From positions 1-64,000 of the forward strand of contig NZ_LIQZ01000111.1 of NCBI RefSeq assembly GCF_001418655.1: DNA of 64,000 nucleotides, written 5' to 3'. Under the pieces are notes generated by a model, which was not told the origin of the DNA, did not search any database, and saw nothing but the letters and a program-made list of their open reading frames with translations. Both the position numbers and the translations under genes were made by a program. Shown here piece after piece: positions 47,535 through 56,196 of this stretch. Position 1 is the first letter of the stretch; each line of letters opens with the position of its first letter. This stretch comes from Streptomyces phaeochromogenes (GTDB taxonomy: Bacteria; Actinomycetota; Actinomycetes; Streptomycetales; Streptomycetaceae).

Positions 47535-48584
47535 TCACCTCACCAGGCGCTCGGGCACCAGGTGTTGGGCAAGTAGTTCGTCGCGGACAAGTTCCGCGTA
47601 CGCCGTCGCGCCGTACGCGGAGGTGTGCGTGTTGTCCCGTTTCTCGTTGTAGAGGTAGAGCGCCTTGGAGCCCTCGACACCCAGCGACTCGACCAGGGCC
47701 TTCGTCCTGGCCGTGAGGTCGATGAGCGGCACGTTGTGCGCTGCGGCGACCGAGCGGGTGACGGCCGGATGGTCGACGCCGAGGCCGTTCACCAGCAGGG
47801 CCGTGCCGTTGTTGAGGGTGCCGTCGCTGTTGAACCAGCGGCGGACGATCGGGGTGACCAGAACCGGTCGGCCACCCTTGTCCCGTACGCCCGCGACGAG
47901 CGTTTCGAGGTTCGCGCGGTACGTCGCCTCGTCGGTCTGCTTGTCGTTGTGGGCGAGCTGGACGAGGACGAGGTCACCCTTGCGGATCAGCGGCTGGACC
48001 GTCGCGAAGAGCCGCGGGTCGGCGAGGTAGGTGACCGTACTCTCCCCGGAATCAGCGTAGTTGGCGACCGAGACGCCCTTGCGGAGGTACTGCGGGAGTT
48101 GCTGGCCCCAGCCGGAGTAGGGGTCGCCCGGCTGGTCGCAGACCGTGGAGTCGCCGACCAGGAAGATCTGGCGGGTGTGCCGGGCCGCGGCCGGAGCGAC
48201 CCGGATGTCGGCGAGCGCGGGCGCCGAGCCGCCGACGGCCAGGTCGAGACCGGGCGTGCCCTCGGCTCCGGTGGGTTCGCCCTCGGGCGTGCGGACGTTC
48301 ACGGTGAAGGTGCGGGTCACCGGCTCGCCCGCACCGGTGGGCGTCTCGGCGAGCAGGGTGCGCCGCGTCTCTCCCGTGATGCCGGTGCTCGCCGCGGTGT
48401 CACCGCCGAGCCGGACGCGTACGTCGTAGGTGCCGGGCGCGACGTCGAAGTGGCATGCCGTCGCGGTGCAGTTCTCCATCCCCATACCCGCCCCCGTCCC
48501 GCGGCCGTGTGCCTGGGCCGGGACGGCGGACAGGGCCGTGGCGATGGTCAGCGTGGCCAGCAGGGTGATCGTCGTGCGTCTCAA
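47535..48584 (-). CDS. Secreted rhamnogalacturonan acetylesterase, CE12 family
   Basis: 349 residues from a TTG at 48584, 5 nt after GAGGAG that lies in the tandem duplication. The signal peptide is RRTTITLLATLTIATALSAV with cleavage near PAQAHG. After a beta-rich linker domain the SGNH fold shows FLVGDSTVCD (block I, Ser), VANYADSGESTVTY, LVQLAHNDK and the catalytic DNTHTSAYGA. That fits CE12, which deacetylates rhamnogalacturonan I. It fits the adjacent galactanase- and arabinofuranosidase-like GH43 genes. Confidence 0.85.
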   Translation of the reverse strand: MRRTTITLLATLTIATALSAVPAQAHGRGTGAGMGMENCTATACHFDVAPGTYDVRVRLGGDTAASTGITGETRRTLLAETPTGAGEPVTRTFTVNVRTPEGEPTGAEGTPGLDLAVGGSAPALADIRVAPAAARHTRQIFLVGDSTVCDQPGDPYSGWGQQLPQYLRKGVSVANYADSGESTVTYLADPRLFATVQPLIRKGDLVLVQLAHNDKQTDEATYRANLETLVAGVRDKGGRPVLVTPIVRRWFNSDGTLNNGTALLVNGLGVDHPAVTRSVAAAHNVPLIDLTARTKALVESLGVEGSKALYLYNEKRDNTHTSAYGATAYAELVRDELLAQHLVPERLVR

Positions 48585-48587
48585 CGC

Positions 48588-48623
48588 GACTCCTCAATTC
48601 CCTCGTTCTCCTCGATTCCCTCA
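48588..48623 (-). repeat. 18-bp tandem duplication over the GH43 stop codon
   Basis: On the minus strand TGAGGGAATCGAGGAGAA is followed by CGAGGGAATTGAGGAGTC. Unit 1 begins with the stop TGA of the GH43 gene; unit 2 provides the GAGGAG ribosome-binding site for the CE12 gene. Confidence 0.7.
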
Positions 48624-50033
48624 AGCCCCTCGGGTCCACTGCTGGTTGGTCGCCCCGCTGCACGTGTACGTGATGATCGCGGCGGAGTCGGCGGTGGACG
48701 CGCCGTTCACGTCCAGGCACTCGCCGCTCGCGCGGGAGGTGATGGTCACATAGGAGCCGCTGGTGGTGAGCGACCACTGCTGACTGGTCGCCGAGGAGCT
48801 GCAGTTCTCCTGGGTGACGGTGTTGGCGTTCTCCTGTACGCACAGGGAGCTGCCTCGGACGTTCAGCTGGTAGTAGCCGCTGCCGAGGGACTTGAACCAG
48901 TACTTCTGGTTGTTGCCGCCGTTGCAGGTGTACTGCTTGATCTGGGCGCCCGCCCACAGCGACTGGCTGGTCACGTCGGCGCACTTGGCGGAGTGGCGGG
49001 CGATCAGTGTGTTGTAGGTGGCGCTGGTTCCGGTGACGGTCCCGGCGGTCGTGTCGACGGTGACCTCCGGGGACCAGGACATGGACATCGTCGTCGAGCT
49101 CGGGAAGGTCAACGGCAGCCACACGTAACGGGAGTCGTTGACCGTGCCGCCGAACGCGTTGCCCCAGCGGTCGCCCATGTAGAGGTACGAGGTGCCCGAA
49201 CTCCCCTGTACGGGAAGGACGTACGCGGTCTGCGAGCCGTAGGTCGTCGAGTCGCCGACGTTCGCCATCGCCGTCCAGGGGCCCGCGATCGAGGTCGCCG
49301 TGGCGTACTGCTGCTGGTTGGGGTTCCAGCCCGTGGCGCCCGAAGTCAGCATGAAGTAGACGCCGTTGCGCTTGAAGAGGGCCGGTGCCTCGCGGTGCCC
49401 GCCGTGCCAGGGGTCCGCGACCAGGCTCGCGATGCCCGTGTAGTCGGCGGTCAGGCGGTAGATCTGGAGGTCGTAGTTCTCACGGGCCGCGGAGATCATG
49501 TATCCGGCGCCGTCGGTGTCCACGAACACCGTGATGTCACGGGACATGTGCGTGCCGAGCGGCCGGAAGCTGCCCTGCCAGGTGTAGTTGCCGTCCACGG
49601 TGTCCGACACGGCGACCGCCGCGCGGGCCTCGCCGTAGTCGACGCCGTTCTCCTTGTGCATCCACATCACGAACTTGCCGGTGGACGCGTTGTACATGAC
49701 CTTCGGCCGCTCGATGTTCGCGGTCTCCAGTTCCGGATCGCTCGCCTCGGTGAGGACGTGGTTGCGGAACTCCCAGTTCTTCAGGTCCGTCGAGCGGTAG
49801 GCGTCCACGTACCGGAACGTGTTGTCGGTGTTCCGGTTCTCGCCGAACCAGTAGTAGTACGAGCCGACCTTGATGACCCCGCCGCCGTGTGCGTGCAGGG
49901 GGTTGCCGCTCGTGTCGGTGAACTGCGTGCCGTTGGTGACGGTCTGGGGCGCCGCCTGGGCCGGACCGGCCGTGACGAGTGCGCCGGCCAGCGCCAGACA
50001 GAAGGCCAGGAGTACCGCGTACGCACGTCTCAT
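48621..50033 (-). CDS. Secreted GH43 exo-beta-1,3-galactanase-like enzyme with ricin-type lectin domain
   Basis: 470 residues from the ATG at 50033, 8 nt after AAGGAGAG; a GTG at 50042 overlaps the upstream stop. The signal peptide is RRAYAVLLAFCLALAGALVT with cleavage near AQAAPQ. The five-blade propeller (TDTSGNPLHAHGGGVIKVGS, ANIERPKVMYNASTGKFVMW, HREAPALFKRNGVYFML) resembles GH43 subfamily 24, where the usual Asp base is replaced. The C-terminal 140 residues are a CBM13/ricin domain with repeated QxW-type ends (NQQWTRGA, SQQWSL). It would release galactose from beta-1,3-galactan side chains of arabinogalactan. Confidence 0.82.
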   Translation of the reverse strand: MRRAYAVLLAFCLALAGALVTAGPAQAAPQTVTNGTQFTDTSGNPLHAHGGGVIKVGSYYYWFGENRNTDNTFRYVDAYRSTDLKNWEFRNHVLTEASDPELETANIERPKVMYNASTGKFVMWMHKENGVDYGEARAAVAVSDTVDGNYTWQGSFRPLGTHMSRDITVFVDTDGAGYMISAARENYDLQIYRLTADYTGIASLVADPWHGGHREAPALFKRNGVYFMLTSGATGWNPNQQQYATATSIAGPWTAMANVGDSTTYGSQTAYVLPVQGSSGTSYLYMGDRWGNAFGGTVNDSRYVWLPLTFPSSTTMSMSWSPEVTVDTTAGTVTGTSATYNTLIARHSAKCADVTSQSLWAGAQIKQYTCNGGNNQKYWFKSLGSGYYQLNVRGSSLCVQENANTVTQENCSSSATSQQWSLTTSGSYVTITSRASGECLDVNGASTADSAAIITYTCSGATNQQWTRGA

Positions 50034-50034
50034 C

Positions 50035-51132
50035 TCAGACACTCTCCTTCGAGGTGTCGGCCACGGGGATGCCGAAGTCGGGGGTGCCGTCGGACTTCCA
50101 GCCGAGCCGTTGAATGCGGGTGTGCCGGTTGGGGTCGTTCAGCGGGTCGCCGACGATGTCCCTGTACTGGCGGGCGTGGTAGACGAGGACGTCGGTGCGG
50201 CCGTCCTCGGCGACGGTGAAGCTGTTGTGGCCCGGGCCGTACTGCTTGGTGGTGTCGTTGCTCGCGAAGACGGGGGTCGGCGACTTGGACCAGTTCGCGG
50301 GGTCCATGAGGTCGCTGCGGGCGCCGGCGGTCAGCAGGCCCATGCAGTAGTTGAAGTCGGTGGCGCTCGCCGAGTACGACATGAAGACACGGCCGTTGCG
50401 CTTGATGACCGACGGCCCTTCGTTGACCTTGTAGCCGATCACCTCCCAGGGCAACTCCGGTGTCGTGAGCCGTACTTGAGGACCCTTCAGGGACCAGGGG
50501 GTCGCCATCTCGGACAGCCAGACCGCGGTGTTGTTGTCCATGCCGGGCTCGTGCTGCGCCCAGGCGAGATAGCGCGTGCCCCGGTGGGTGAACGTGGTGG
50601 CGTCGAGGGAGAAGGTCTCCCAGGCCGTCTTCAACTGGCCCTTCTCGACCCACTCCCCGCGGAAGGGGTCACGGCTCGCGTTCTCCAGCACCCAGATACG
50701 GATGGCCCAGATGTCGTTCGCGGGCGCGGCGGCGAAGTAGATGTACCACTTGCCGTCGATGTGGTGGATCTCCGGCGCCCAGATGTGCGCACCCATGTCA
50801 CCGCTCGCGTGCTTCGTCCAGATCACGGACTCGGCGGCCCCGGCCAGCCCGCGCAGGGTCCGGGAGCGGCGCAGGATGATCCGGTCGTACTCGGGGGCCG
50901 TGGCCGTGAAGTAGTAGTGGCCGTCGGCGTGTCGGTTGATGTGCGGGTCGGCGCGGTTGCGGACGAGCGGGTTGACGTACCGGCCGCCCGGTCCGGCCCC
51001 GTCGGCGGCGGCCTCGGCTGCTGCGGCCTCGACCCCGGGTACGGCCGTGAGGGCGCCCGCGGCCAAGGCGCCCTTCAGGAGAAGTCTGCGGCTGGGGACT
51101 TCGGACGGGCCGACTTCGTCATTGCGGCTCAT
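50035..51132 (-). CDS. Secreted GH43 alpha-L-arabinofuranosidase-like enzyme
   Basis: 365 residues, ATG. A Tat signal (PSRRLLLKGALAAGALTAVPG) precedes a single five-blade propeller. Catalytic positions: NRADPHINRHADGHYYFTA (Asp base), GAHIWAPEIHHIDGKW and VNEGPSVIKRNGRVFM (Glu acid). The pattern is that of GH43 exo-arabinofuranosidases known from Streptomyces. It leads the operon with the galactanase-like GH43, CE12 and DUF2264 genes and would remove arabinose from arabinan or arabinogalactan. Confidence 0.83.
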   Translation of the reverse strand: MSRNDEVGPSEVPSRRLLLKGALAAGALTAVPGVEAAAAEAAADGAGPGGRYVNPLVRNRADPHINRHADGHYYFTATAPEYDRIILRRSRTLRGLAGAAESVIWTKHASGDMGAHIWAPEIHHIDGKWYIYFAAAPANDIWAIRIWVLENASRDPFRGEWVEKGQLKTAWETFSLDATTFTHRGTRYLAWAQHEPGMDNNTAVWLSEMATPWSLKGPQVRLTTPELPWEVIGYKVNEGPSVIKRNGRVFMSYSASATDFNYCMGLLTAGARSDLMDPANWSKSPTPVFASNDTTKQYGPGHNSFTVAEDGRTDVLVYHARQYRDIVGDPLNDPNRHTRIQRLGWKSDGTPDFGIPVADTSKESV

Positions 51133-51153
51133 GCGTGTGCCCCTCCACGCTCA

Positions 51154-51171
51154 TGTTCACAATTTCGAACA
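51154..51171. promoter_or_regulatory. Inverted repeat upstream of the GH43 operon
   Basis: TGTTC - ACAATTTC - GAACA: 5-bp arms with an 8-bp spacer, 22 bp before the GH43 start. A candidate operator in the divergent promoter region. Confidence 0.4.
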
Positions 51172-51249
51172 ACATCTGACATTAAGAAACGCCGAAACCG
51201 TAAGGGCGCGTTCCGGGGAGGTCAACGGTTCGGGAGAGAACCGGGGAGC

Positions 51250-51272
51250 GAAACTTTTGCGACCGAAGTTTC
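51250..51272. promoter_or_regulatory. Inverted repeat upstream of the beta-strand-repeat protein
   Basis: GAAACTT - TTGCGACCG - AAGTTTC: 7-bp arms, 37 bp before the start at 51309. CGAAACTTTTG here is close to the CGAAACTTTCG operator core found at 62869. Confidence 0.45.
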
Positions 51273-51308
51273 TGTTATCGGCCCCGGGCCACGCCCGTCT
51301 CCACGGAC

Positions 51309-53471
51309 GTGAACAAGAACATCCGCGTACAGGCGGCAGGGATTCGCGTACGGGCGGCGGGAGTCGGCGGGGCGCTCGCCGTCGTCGTCGCGACAGGAGT
51401 CATGGCACCGGGCGCGGTCGCGGCGCCCGCCGGGGCGAAGGACGTCACGGCGGCGGTGCTCGCCGACCGGGACGTGACGCTGAGCGGCGACACCGTGGTG
51501 ACCGTGCCGGCCGGGGAGACCACGTACGACGGGGTGTTCCGGGGCGAGGGCACGCTCACCGTGCGCGGTTCCGGCACCCTGGTCCTCACCAAGGACAGCG
51601 ACTTCACGCTGCCCGAGTCCCGGCAGCGGCAGCGGGTCGCCACCCAGGGCGGCAACCACCCGTACACCACCGTGAGCAACCCGGACCCGCCCGCGATCAC
51701 CGTCGAGCGCGGGGCGACCCTCCAGTACGGCACGGGCGGCGGCACGGGTCTGATCGGGCACTTCCCGTACAACACCCCCGGCTACCAGCTGAATCAGCTC
51801 AACGTCAGGGTCGACGGAACCCTGCGGCTCTCCCTCGTGCGGACCTTCAACCTCGGCACGATCAGCGGTTCGGGGCTGGTCAGCCAGCCGCGGTTCATGT
51901 GGGGCAAGCTCGACATCGCGGGCACGCACCCGTTCACCGGGGTGATCGACAACGGCACCGCGATGGACGCGGGCAAGTCCGAGTACCCGGTGTCCCTGCC
52001 GAACGCCCGCGCCATCCTCAACCAGGGCACCTGGACCGTCGACACCCCGCTCGGCCGGACGGTCACCCTGCGGCAGAACTTCTACCAGCGGGAGTACGGC
52101 AGCGACATCAACGTCCAGTCGCGGCCCGGCAGCAAGGTCGTACTCACCGGCCAGTACAGCTGGTCGAACCAGGGCGGCGACACCAACCCCTCGCTCAGCG
52201 ACCCGGCGCTCAACTGGCGGCCGGCGACGAAGAACGTCAACAAGCGCGGCACCAACATCAAGGGTGCCAATGTCCAGTGGGGCGACGGGACCACCAACAA
52301 GATCTTCATGCCGGGGACGGCCGAGACCGTCTACATCAACCTGCTTGCCGCCAGGGCCCGTTCACTGCTCACCTTCGACTACAACGGGCCCGTGACGCTC
52401 GGCGCGCCCATCGGCGGCGGCCGGTTCCACGACACGCTGTCCGCGCCCGGTGCCGGCGACGTCGTCATCAAGGGGACCAAGGGCAACAACGTCACCTTCG
52501 CCGCCGTCCAGTACTACGACGGCTCGACGACCGTCCAGAGGGGCGCGGTCCTGCGGCTGGGCAGCGGGAAGGCGGGCGGCGACGGCGGGCTGTACACCAA
52601 GGGCGACCTCTACAAGGTGGTCAACGACGGCTCGCTGGTGCTCCGCAACACCTCCAAGCCGCTGGTTCTGTCCCGGATCGGCGGCGGCGGCTCCCTCACA
52701 CAGTCGGGTGCGGCCACGACCACGCTGACGGGCACGGCGGTGACGTACACCGGGACGACGACCGTCACGAAGGGCACGCTCGCGCTCGACGGGACAGGCC
52801 TGGCCCGCAGCAGGGCGATCCGCCTCACGGCCTCCGGCGCACGGCTCGACGTCCGCAAGGCACCCGGCGCGGCCCTGAACCTGACCACCGCCCTGTCCGG
52901 CAAGGGCACGGTCGTCGGCTCGGTGACGAGTACGGGCAAGGTCTCGGGCGGGGTGACGGTGACCGGGGACTACAGGCAGCGGCCAGGTGGTCAACTCGTC
53001 GTAGGGGGCGGGGCGTTGAAGGTCCGGGGCAAGGTGGCGCTGGCGGGCAGGCTGGACGCCCGCTCGGGTTCGGAGACCAAGACGGAGACGAAGACTGGGA
53101 CGGTCACCCTGATCGACCACGCCGGCAAGGCGAAGACGACCGGCACGTTCACCGGGCTGAAGGAAGGCGCCGCGGTCGAGGTCGGCAAGACCAGGTACCG
53201 GATCAGCTACCGGGGCGGCGACGGCAACGACGTCGTACTGAACGCTGCCACCACCGCGAGCCCGTCCGCGACCGCCCGCCCCGCCGCGGAGTCGGCCGTG
53301 CCGAAGGCCGCGCGTACGCAGAACGCGGCCGACGAGAGCCCCATACCGCGTGCGTGGTGGCTGGTCGCCGCCGCGCTGGGGCTGCTGGCCACGCTGATGA
53401 TCCCGGTGACCAGGCGTCGGCGGGGGCGCGGAAGGGACGGGCAGGGCGGGCGGCACGCGTCGGCGCGGTGA
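51309..53471 (+). CDS. Cell-surface protein with autotransporter-type beta-strand repeats
   Basis: 720 residues, ATG. The signal peptide is VRAAGVGGALAVVVATGVMA with cleavage near AVAAPAG. The mature part is rich in Gly, Thr, Val and Asn and has motifs of PATR (autotransporter-associated beta-strand) repeats, such as GTTTVTKGTLALDGTG and YYDGSTTVQRGAVLRLGSG. The C-terminal segment WWLVAAALGLLATLMIPV with a basic tail RRRRGRGR is a membrane anchor. This looks like a wall-facing parallel beta-helix. The GH43 operon diverges from it, so a role in polysaccharide binding is plausible but not shown. Confidence 0.78.
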   Translation: MNKNIRVQAAGIRVRAAGVGGALAVVVATGVMAPGAVAAPAGAKDVTAAVLADRDVTLSGDTVVTVPAGETTYDGVFRGEGTLTVRGSGTLVLTKDSDFTLPESRQRQRVATQGGNHPYTTVSNPDPPAITVERGATLQYGTGGGTGLIGHFPYNTPGYQLNQLNVRVDGTLRLSLVRTFNLGTISGSGLVSQPRFMWGKLDIAGTHPFTGVIDNGTAMDAGKSEYPVSLPNARAILNQGTWTVDTPLGRTVTLRQNFYQREYGSDINVQSRPGSKVVLTGQYSWSNQGGDTNPSLSDPALNWRPATKNVNKRGTNIKGANVQWGDGTTNKIFMPGTAETVYINLLAARARSLLTFDYNGPVTLGAPIGGGRFHDTLSAPGAGDVVIKGTKGNNVTFAAVQYYDGSTTVQRGAVLRLGSGKAGGDGGLYTKGDLYKVVNDGSLVLRNTSKPLVLSRIGGGGSLTQSGAATTTLTGTAVTYTGTTTVTKGTLALDGTGLARSRAIRLTASGARLDVRKAPGAALNLTTALSGKGTVVGSVTSTGKVSGGVTVTGDYRQRPGGQLVVGGGALKVRGKVALAGRLDARSGSETKTETKTGTVTLIDHAGKAKTTGTFTGLKEGAAVEVGKTRYRISYRGGDGNDVVLNAATTASPSATARPAAESAVPKAARTQNAADESPIPRAWWLVAAALGLLATLMIPVTRRRRGRGRDGQGGRHASAR

Positions 53472-53514
53472 TCCTCGGTGAGGGGGCACTCGGCCCTCGC
53501 TCAAGCGGTAAGGC

Positions 53515-54642
53515 TCAGCGGGGGAAACCCAGGTCGTCCGCGAGCCGCCGCGCCTCGTCCGCCCAGTCCGCCAGGAACGCCAGCACCACTCCGCGTTCCC
53601 GGTAGCGGCGCTCGGCCTCGACGGTACGGCCGCCGCCGTAGTCGAGCTGCCGCTCGTCGCTCGCGCGGGACAGCATCAGGGCGGTGAGCCAGTCGTACTT
53701 GACGGCGGAGGCGCACACGCCGAGGCGGACGAGACGCTCGTCGCCCTGCCAGCCGCCCGCGCGCAGGCCGCGTACGTAGGCCTCGTACACGGCGGTCGCC
53801 AGCTCGGGGAGCCGGGCGGCGGGCAGGAACAGGTCGAAGACCGTGTCGGGGATGTAGTTGCCGATGTCCTCGCCGAGCGCGCCGTCACCGGCGAACGCCC
53901 AGTCCAGCAGGACGCTTTCGCCGTGGTGCGAGACGAGGTTGGCGGGCCACTGGTCGAGGTGGCTGAAGACCCGGGGCAGCGACTCCATGGTCCGCAGGAA
54001 CCACTCGCGTTCGTGGTGCAGCCGCACCATCCGCTCACGCAGTCCGTCGGGGAAGTGGTCGCGTACGAGCGGCTGTTGCCATGCCGTGTCGTCGTCGAGC
54101 AGCTCCCGGCCCACCGTCTGGCCCGAGGTGTAGTCCCGCAGGAAGCGGCGGCTGAGCCAGGGCCGGTCGAGGACCACGCCGTCCGCCAGTGCCCTGCCGT
54201 GGGCCGCGCCCAACCGCTCGGCGTGCCGGGCGTGCCGCGCGACCGGCCATGCCGTGGCGGGCTCGCCGTCGCGTACGTCCTCCAGCCACAACGCCACGTC
54301 TCCGTCGGGCCGTTCGACGGAGGCCAGCAGGTCGGGCGCGGTGATGCCCCACGGCTGCCAGACCCGGGCGACCCCCTCCTCGTACACATGGGCCTCGCGC
54401 CGCCAGAAGTTCCAGTGGCGCGGGTCCTCCGAGGCCGCCCAGGTCTCGGTGGTGTCCTTGGCGCGGGTCAGCACCTTGAGGACGGCGGAGCGCCCGCCGG
54501 CGGTGACGCGCCAGACACCGCCGGTCACTCCGTTCCTGGGGTTGTGCGTGAGGGGCCTGAACTCGGCCTGCCCGGGCGGGAGTTGGAAGACCTCGCGGAC
54601 CTCGTCGGCGAGCTGCGGGGTGAGCGGTGCGGCGGCACTCAT
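53515..54642 (-). CDS. Aminoglycoside-phosphotransferase-like kinase
   Basis: 375 residues, ATG at 54642. APH/choline-kinase fold: SAVLKVLTRAK as the nucleotide-binding Lys strand, catalytic loop FSHLDQWPANLV and the metal-binding LLDWAFAGDGALGEDIGNYI. The substrate is unknown; proteins of this kind phosphorylate small molecules and need not be resistance enzymes. Divergent from the ThrRS leader. Confidence 0.86.
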   Translation of the reverse strand: MSAAAPLTPQLADEVREVFQLPPGQAEFRPLTHNPRNGVTGGVWRVTAGGRSAVLKVLTRAKDTTETWAASEDPRHWNFWRREAHVYEEGVARVWQPWGITAPDLLASVERPDGDVALWLEDVRDGEPATAWPVARHARHAERLGAAHGRALADGVVLDRPWLSRRFLRDYTSGQTVGRELLDDDTAWQQPLVRDHFPDGLRERMVRLHHEREWFLRTMESLPRVFSHLDQWPANLVSHHGESVLLDWAFAGDGALGEDIGNYIPDTVFDLFLPAARLPELATAVYEAYVRGLRAGGWQGDERLVRLGVCASAVKYDWLTALMLSRASDERQLDYGGGRTVEAERRYRERGVVLAFLADWADEARRLADDLGFPR

Positions 54643-54761
54643 GCGGTGATCCTAGAAGGCCGTGCGGGCCGGGGCCGGGAGGACGGCACCCGGCGGCCGG
54701 GAGGACGCGCCCCGGCCGGCGCGCGGTGAAAAACCCCGCGCGCACTCCCCCGGCCCCTTGC

Positions 54762-54767
54762 TACCGT
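54762..54767 (+). promoter_or_regulatory. -10 box of the ThrRS leader promoter
   Basis: TACCGT lies 7 nt before the leader ATG at 54775, which would make the leader peptide transcript leaderless. No clear -35 box. Confidence 0.45.
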
Positions 54768-54774
54768 CCCCCTC

Positions 54775-54825
54775 ATGAAGCGCGCCCATATGACGACGAC
54801 GCCGGAGAGTGTCCCGGCGCGCTGA
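54775..54825 (+). CDS. Thr-codon leader peptide of the ThrRS gene
   Basis: 16 codons plus stop: MKRAHMTTTPESVPAR, with three consecutive ACG codons at 54793-54801. GCCGG at 54801-54805 can pair with CCGGC at 54814-54818. GTCCCGG at 54811-54817 can instead pair with CCGGGGC at 54847-54853, the left side of the terminator stem, as antiterminator. A ribosome stalled at the Thr codons would cover GCCGG and favour readthrough into the ThrRS gene. The peptide itself is unlikely to have another function. Confidence 0.72.
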   Translation: MKRAHMTTTPESVPAR

Positions 54826-54840
54826 CTCATGAGCCAGTCC

Positions 54841-54870
54841 GAAGCCCCGGGGCGAGTGCCCCGGGGCTTC
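54841..54870 (+). terminator. Attenuator hairpin before the ThrRS gene
   Basis: GAAGCCCCGGGG - CGAGTG - CCCCGGGGCTTC, a perfect 12-bp stem, 15 bp after the leader stop and 54 bp before the ThrRS start. The left arm can alternatively pair with 54811-54817. No T-run follows. Confidence 0.75.
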
Positions 54871-54924
54871 GGCGTTCCCGGTCACTCGCCCGGACATCTT
54901 CCCGTCCACGAGGAGACCACCACC

Positions 54925-56196
54925 ATGAACGACAACATCACCGACAGCGGCCCCGGCCAGGACCACGGCAACCGTCACGACCACCGCAGACTCGGCCGTG
55001 AGCTGGACCTGTTCGACACCGATCCGCTGATCGGGGCGGGGCTGCCGTACTGGCTGCCCGACGGCGCGACCGTGCGGCACACCCTGGAGGAGTACATCCG
55101 CGGCGAGGAGCGGCGGGCCGGCTACCGGCACGTGTACTCGCCGGTGCTCGGCAAGCGCGAGCTGTACGAGATCTCGGGGCACTGGTCGCACTACAGCGAG
55201 GACATGTTCCCGCCGATGGAGCTGGGCTCGGAGCAGGTCGTGCTGCGCCCGAGCCTGTGTCCCCACCACGCGGTGATCTACCGCTCCCGCCCCCACAGCT
55301 ACCGTGAACTCCCGCTCAGAATGGCCGAGTTGGGCGGCATGTACCGCTCCGAGCTGTCCGGCGTACTCGGCGGCCTCACCCGCGTACGGGCGATCCAGCT
55401 CAACGACGCGCACATCTTCTGCACCCTGGACCAGGTGGCCGACGAGGCCGGGGCGGCGCTGGAGATGATCCGCCGGGCGTACGAGGCACTCGGGATCGAC
55501 CCGGTCCGGTACCGGCTCTCCCTGCCGGGCCCGGGCGGCAAATACGTCGCCGCGCCCGAGCTGTGGCAACGGTCCACCGCGCTGCTGACCGAGGTCCTGG
55601 ACCGCTCGGGGCTGCCGTACGAGGCGGCCGAGGGTGAGGCCGCGTTCTACGGTCCGAAGATCGACGTCCAGGTCGCCGACGGCGCGGGCCGGGAGTCCAC
55701 CCTGTCCACCGTGCAGGTCGACTTCCACCAGCCCGAGCGGTTCGGCCTGCACTACATCGGCGCGGACGGCGGCAAGCACCGGCCGGTCATGGTCCATCGC
55801 AGCATCATCGGCAGCGTGGAGCGTGCCGTGGCGCACCTCGTCGAGCAGCACGGCGGCGCCTTCCCGCCCTGGCTCGCCCCGACCCAGCTGGTGATCCTGC
55901 CGATCTCGGACGCGGAACTCCCGAACGCCGCCTCCCTCGCCCGGCGCTGCGCCGAACGGGGGCTGCGGGCCGAGGTCGCCGGACCGGAGAGCGGCAGCCT
56001 GGGCGCCCGCATCCGGGAGTCCCGTCTGGTCCCGTACCAGGCCGTGATCGGCGCGAAGGAGGCCGTGGACGACCGGGTGGCACTCCGGCTGCGCGACGGC
56101 CGCCGCCTCGAACCGCGACCGGCCGAGGAGGTCGTCGACCGGGTCGCGGCACTGACCGGGGCGCACAGCACCGAACTGTGGGACGGGTCGGCCTGA
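54925..56196 (+). CDS. Threonyl-tRNA synthetase, short form without TGS and editing domains
   Basis: 423 residues from the ATG at 54925 with GAGGAG upstream; in-frame codons reach ATG 54829 but cross the attenuator. It is a class II catalytic core plus anticodon-binding domain. Motif 2 region RMAELGGMYRSELSGVLGGL and TRVRAIQLNDAHIFC, and motif 3 SVERAVAHLVEQHGGAFPPW, are present. The zinc ligands Cys (PSLCPHH), His (NDAHIF) and His (VHRSIIGS) are all kept, so it should charge tRNA-Thr. The N-terminal TGS and editing domains of the housekeeping form (about 650 residues) are missing. Probably a second, inducible synthetase controlled by Thr-tRNA level. Confidence 0.88.
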   Translation: MNDNITDSGPGQDHGNRHDHRRLGRELDLFDTDPLIGAGLPYWLPDGATVRHTLEEYIRGEERRAGYRHVYSPVLGKRELYEISGHWSHYSEDMFPPMELGSEQVVLRPSLCPHHAVIYRSRPHSYRELPLRMAELGGMYRSELSGVLGGLTRVRAIQLNDAHIFCTLDQVADEAGAALEMIRRAYEALGIDPVRYRLSLPGPGGKYVAAPELWQRSTALLTEVLDRSGLPYEAAEGEAAFYGPKIDVQVADGAGRESTLSTVQVDFHQPERFGLHYIGADGGKHRPVMVHRSIIGSVERAVAHLVEQHGGAFPPWLAPTQLVILPISDAELPNAASLARRCAERGLRAEVAGPESGSLGARIRESRLVPYQAVIGAKEAVDDRVALRLRDGRRLEPRPAEEVVDRVAALTGAHSTELWDGSA

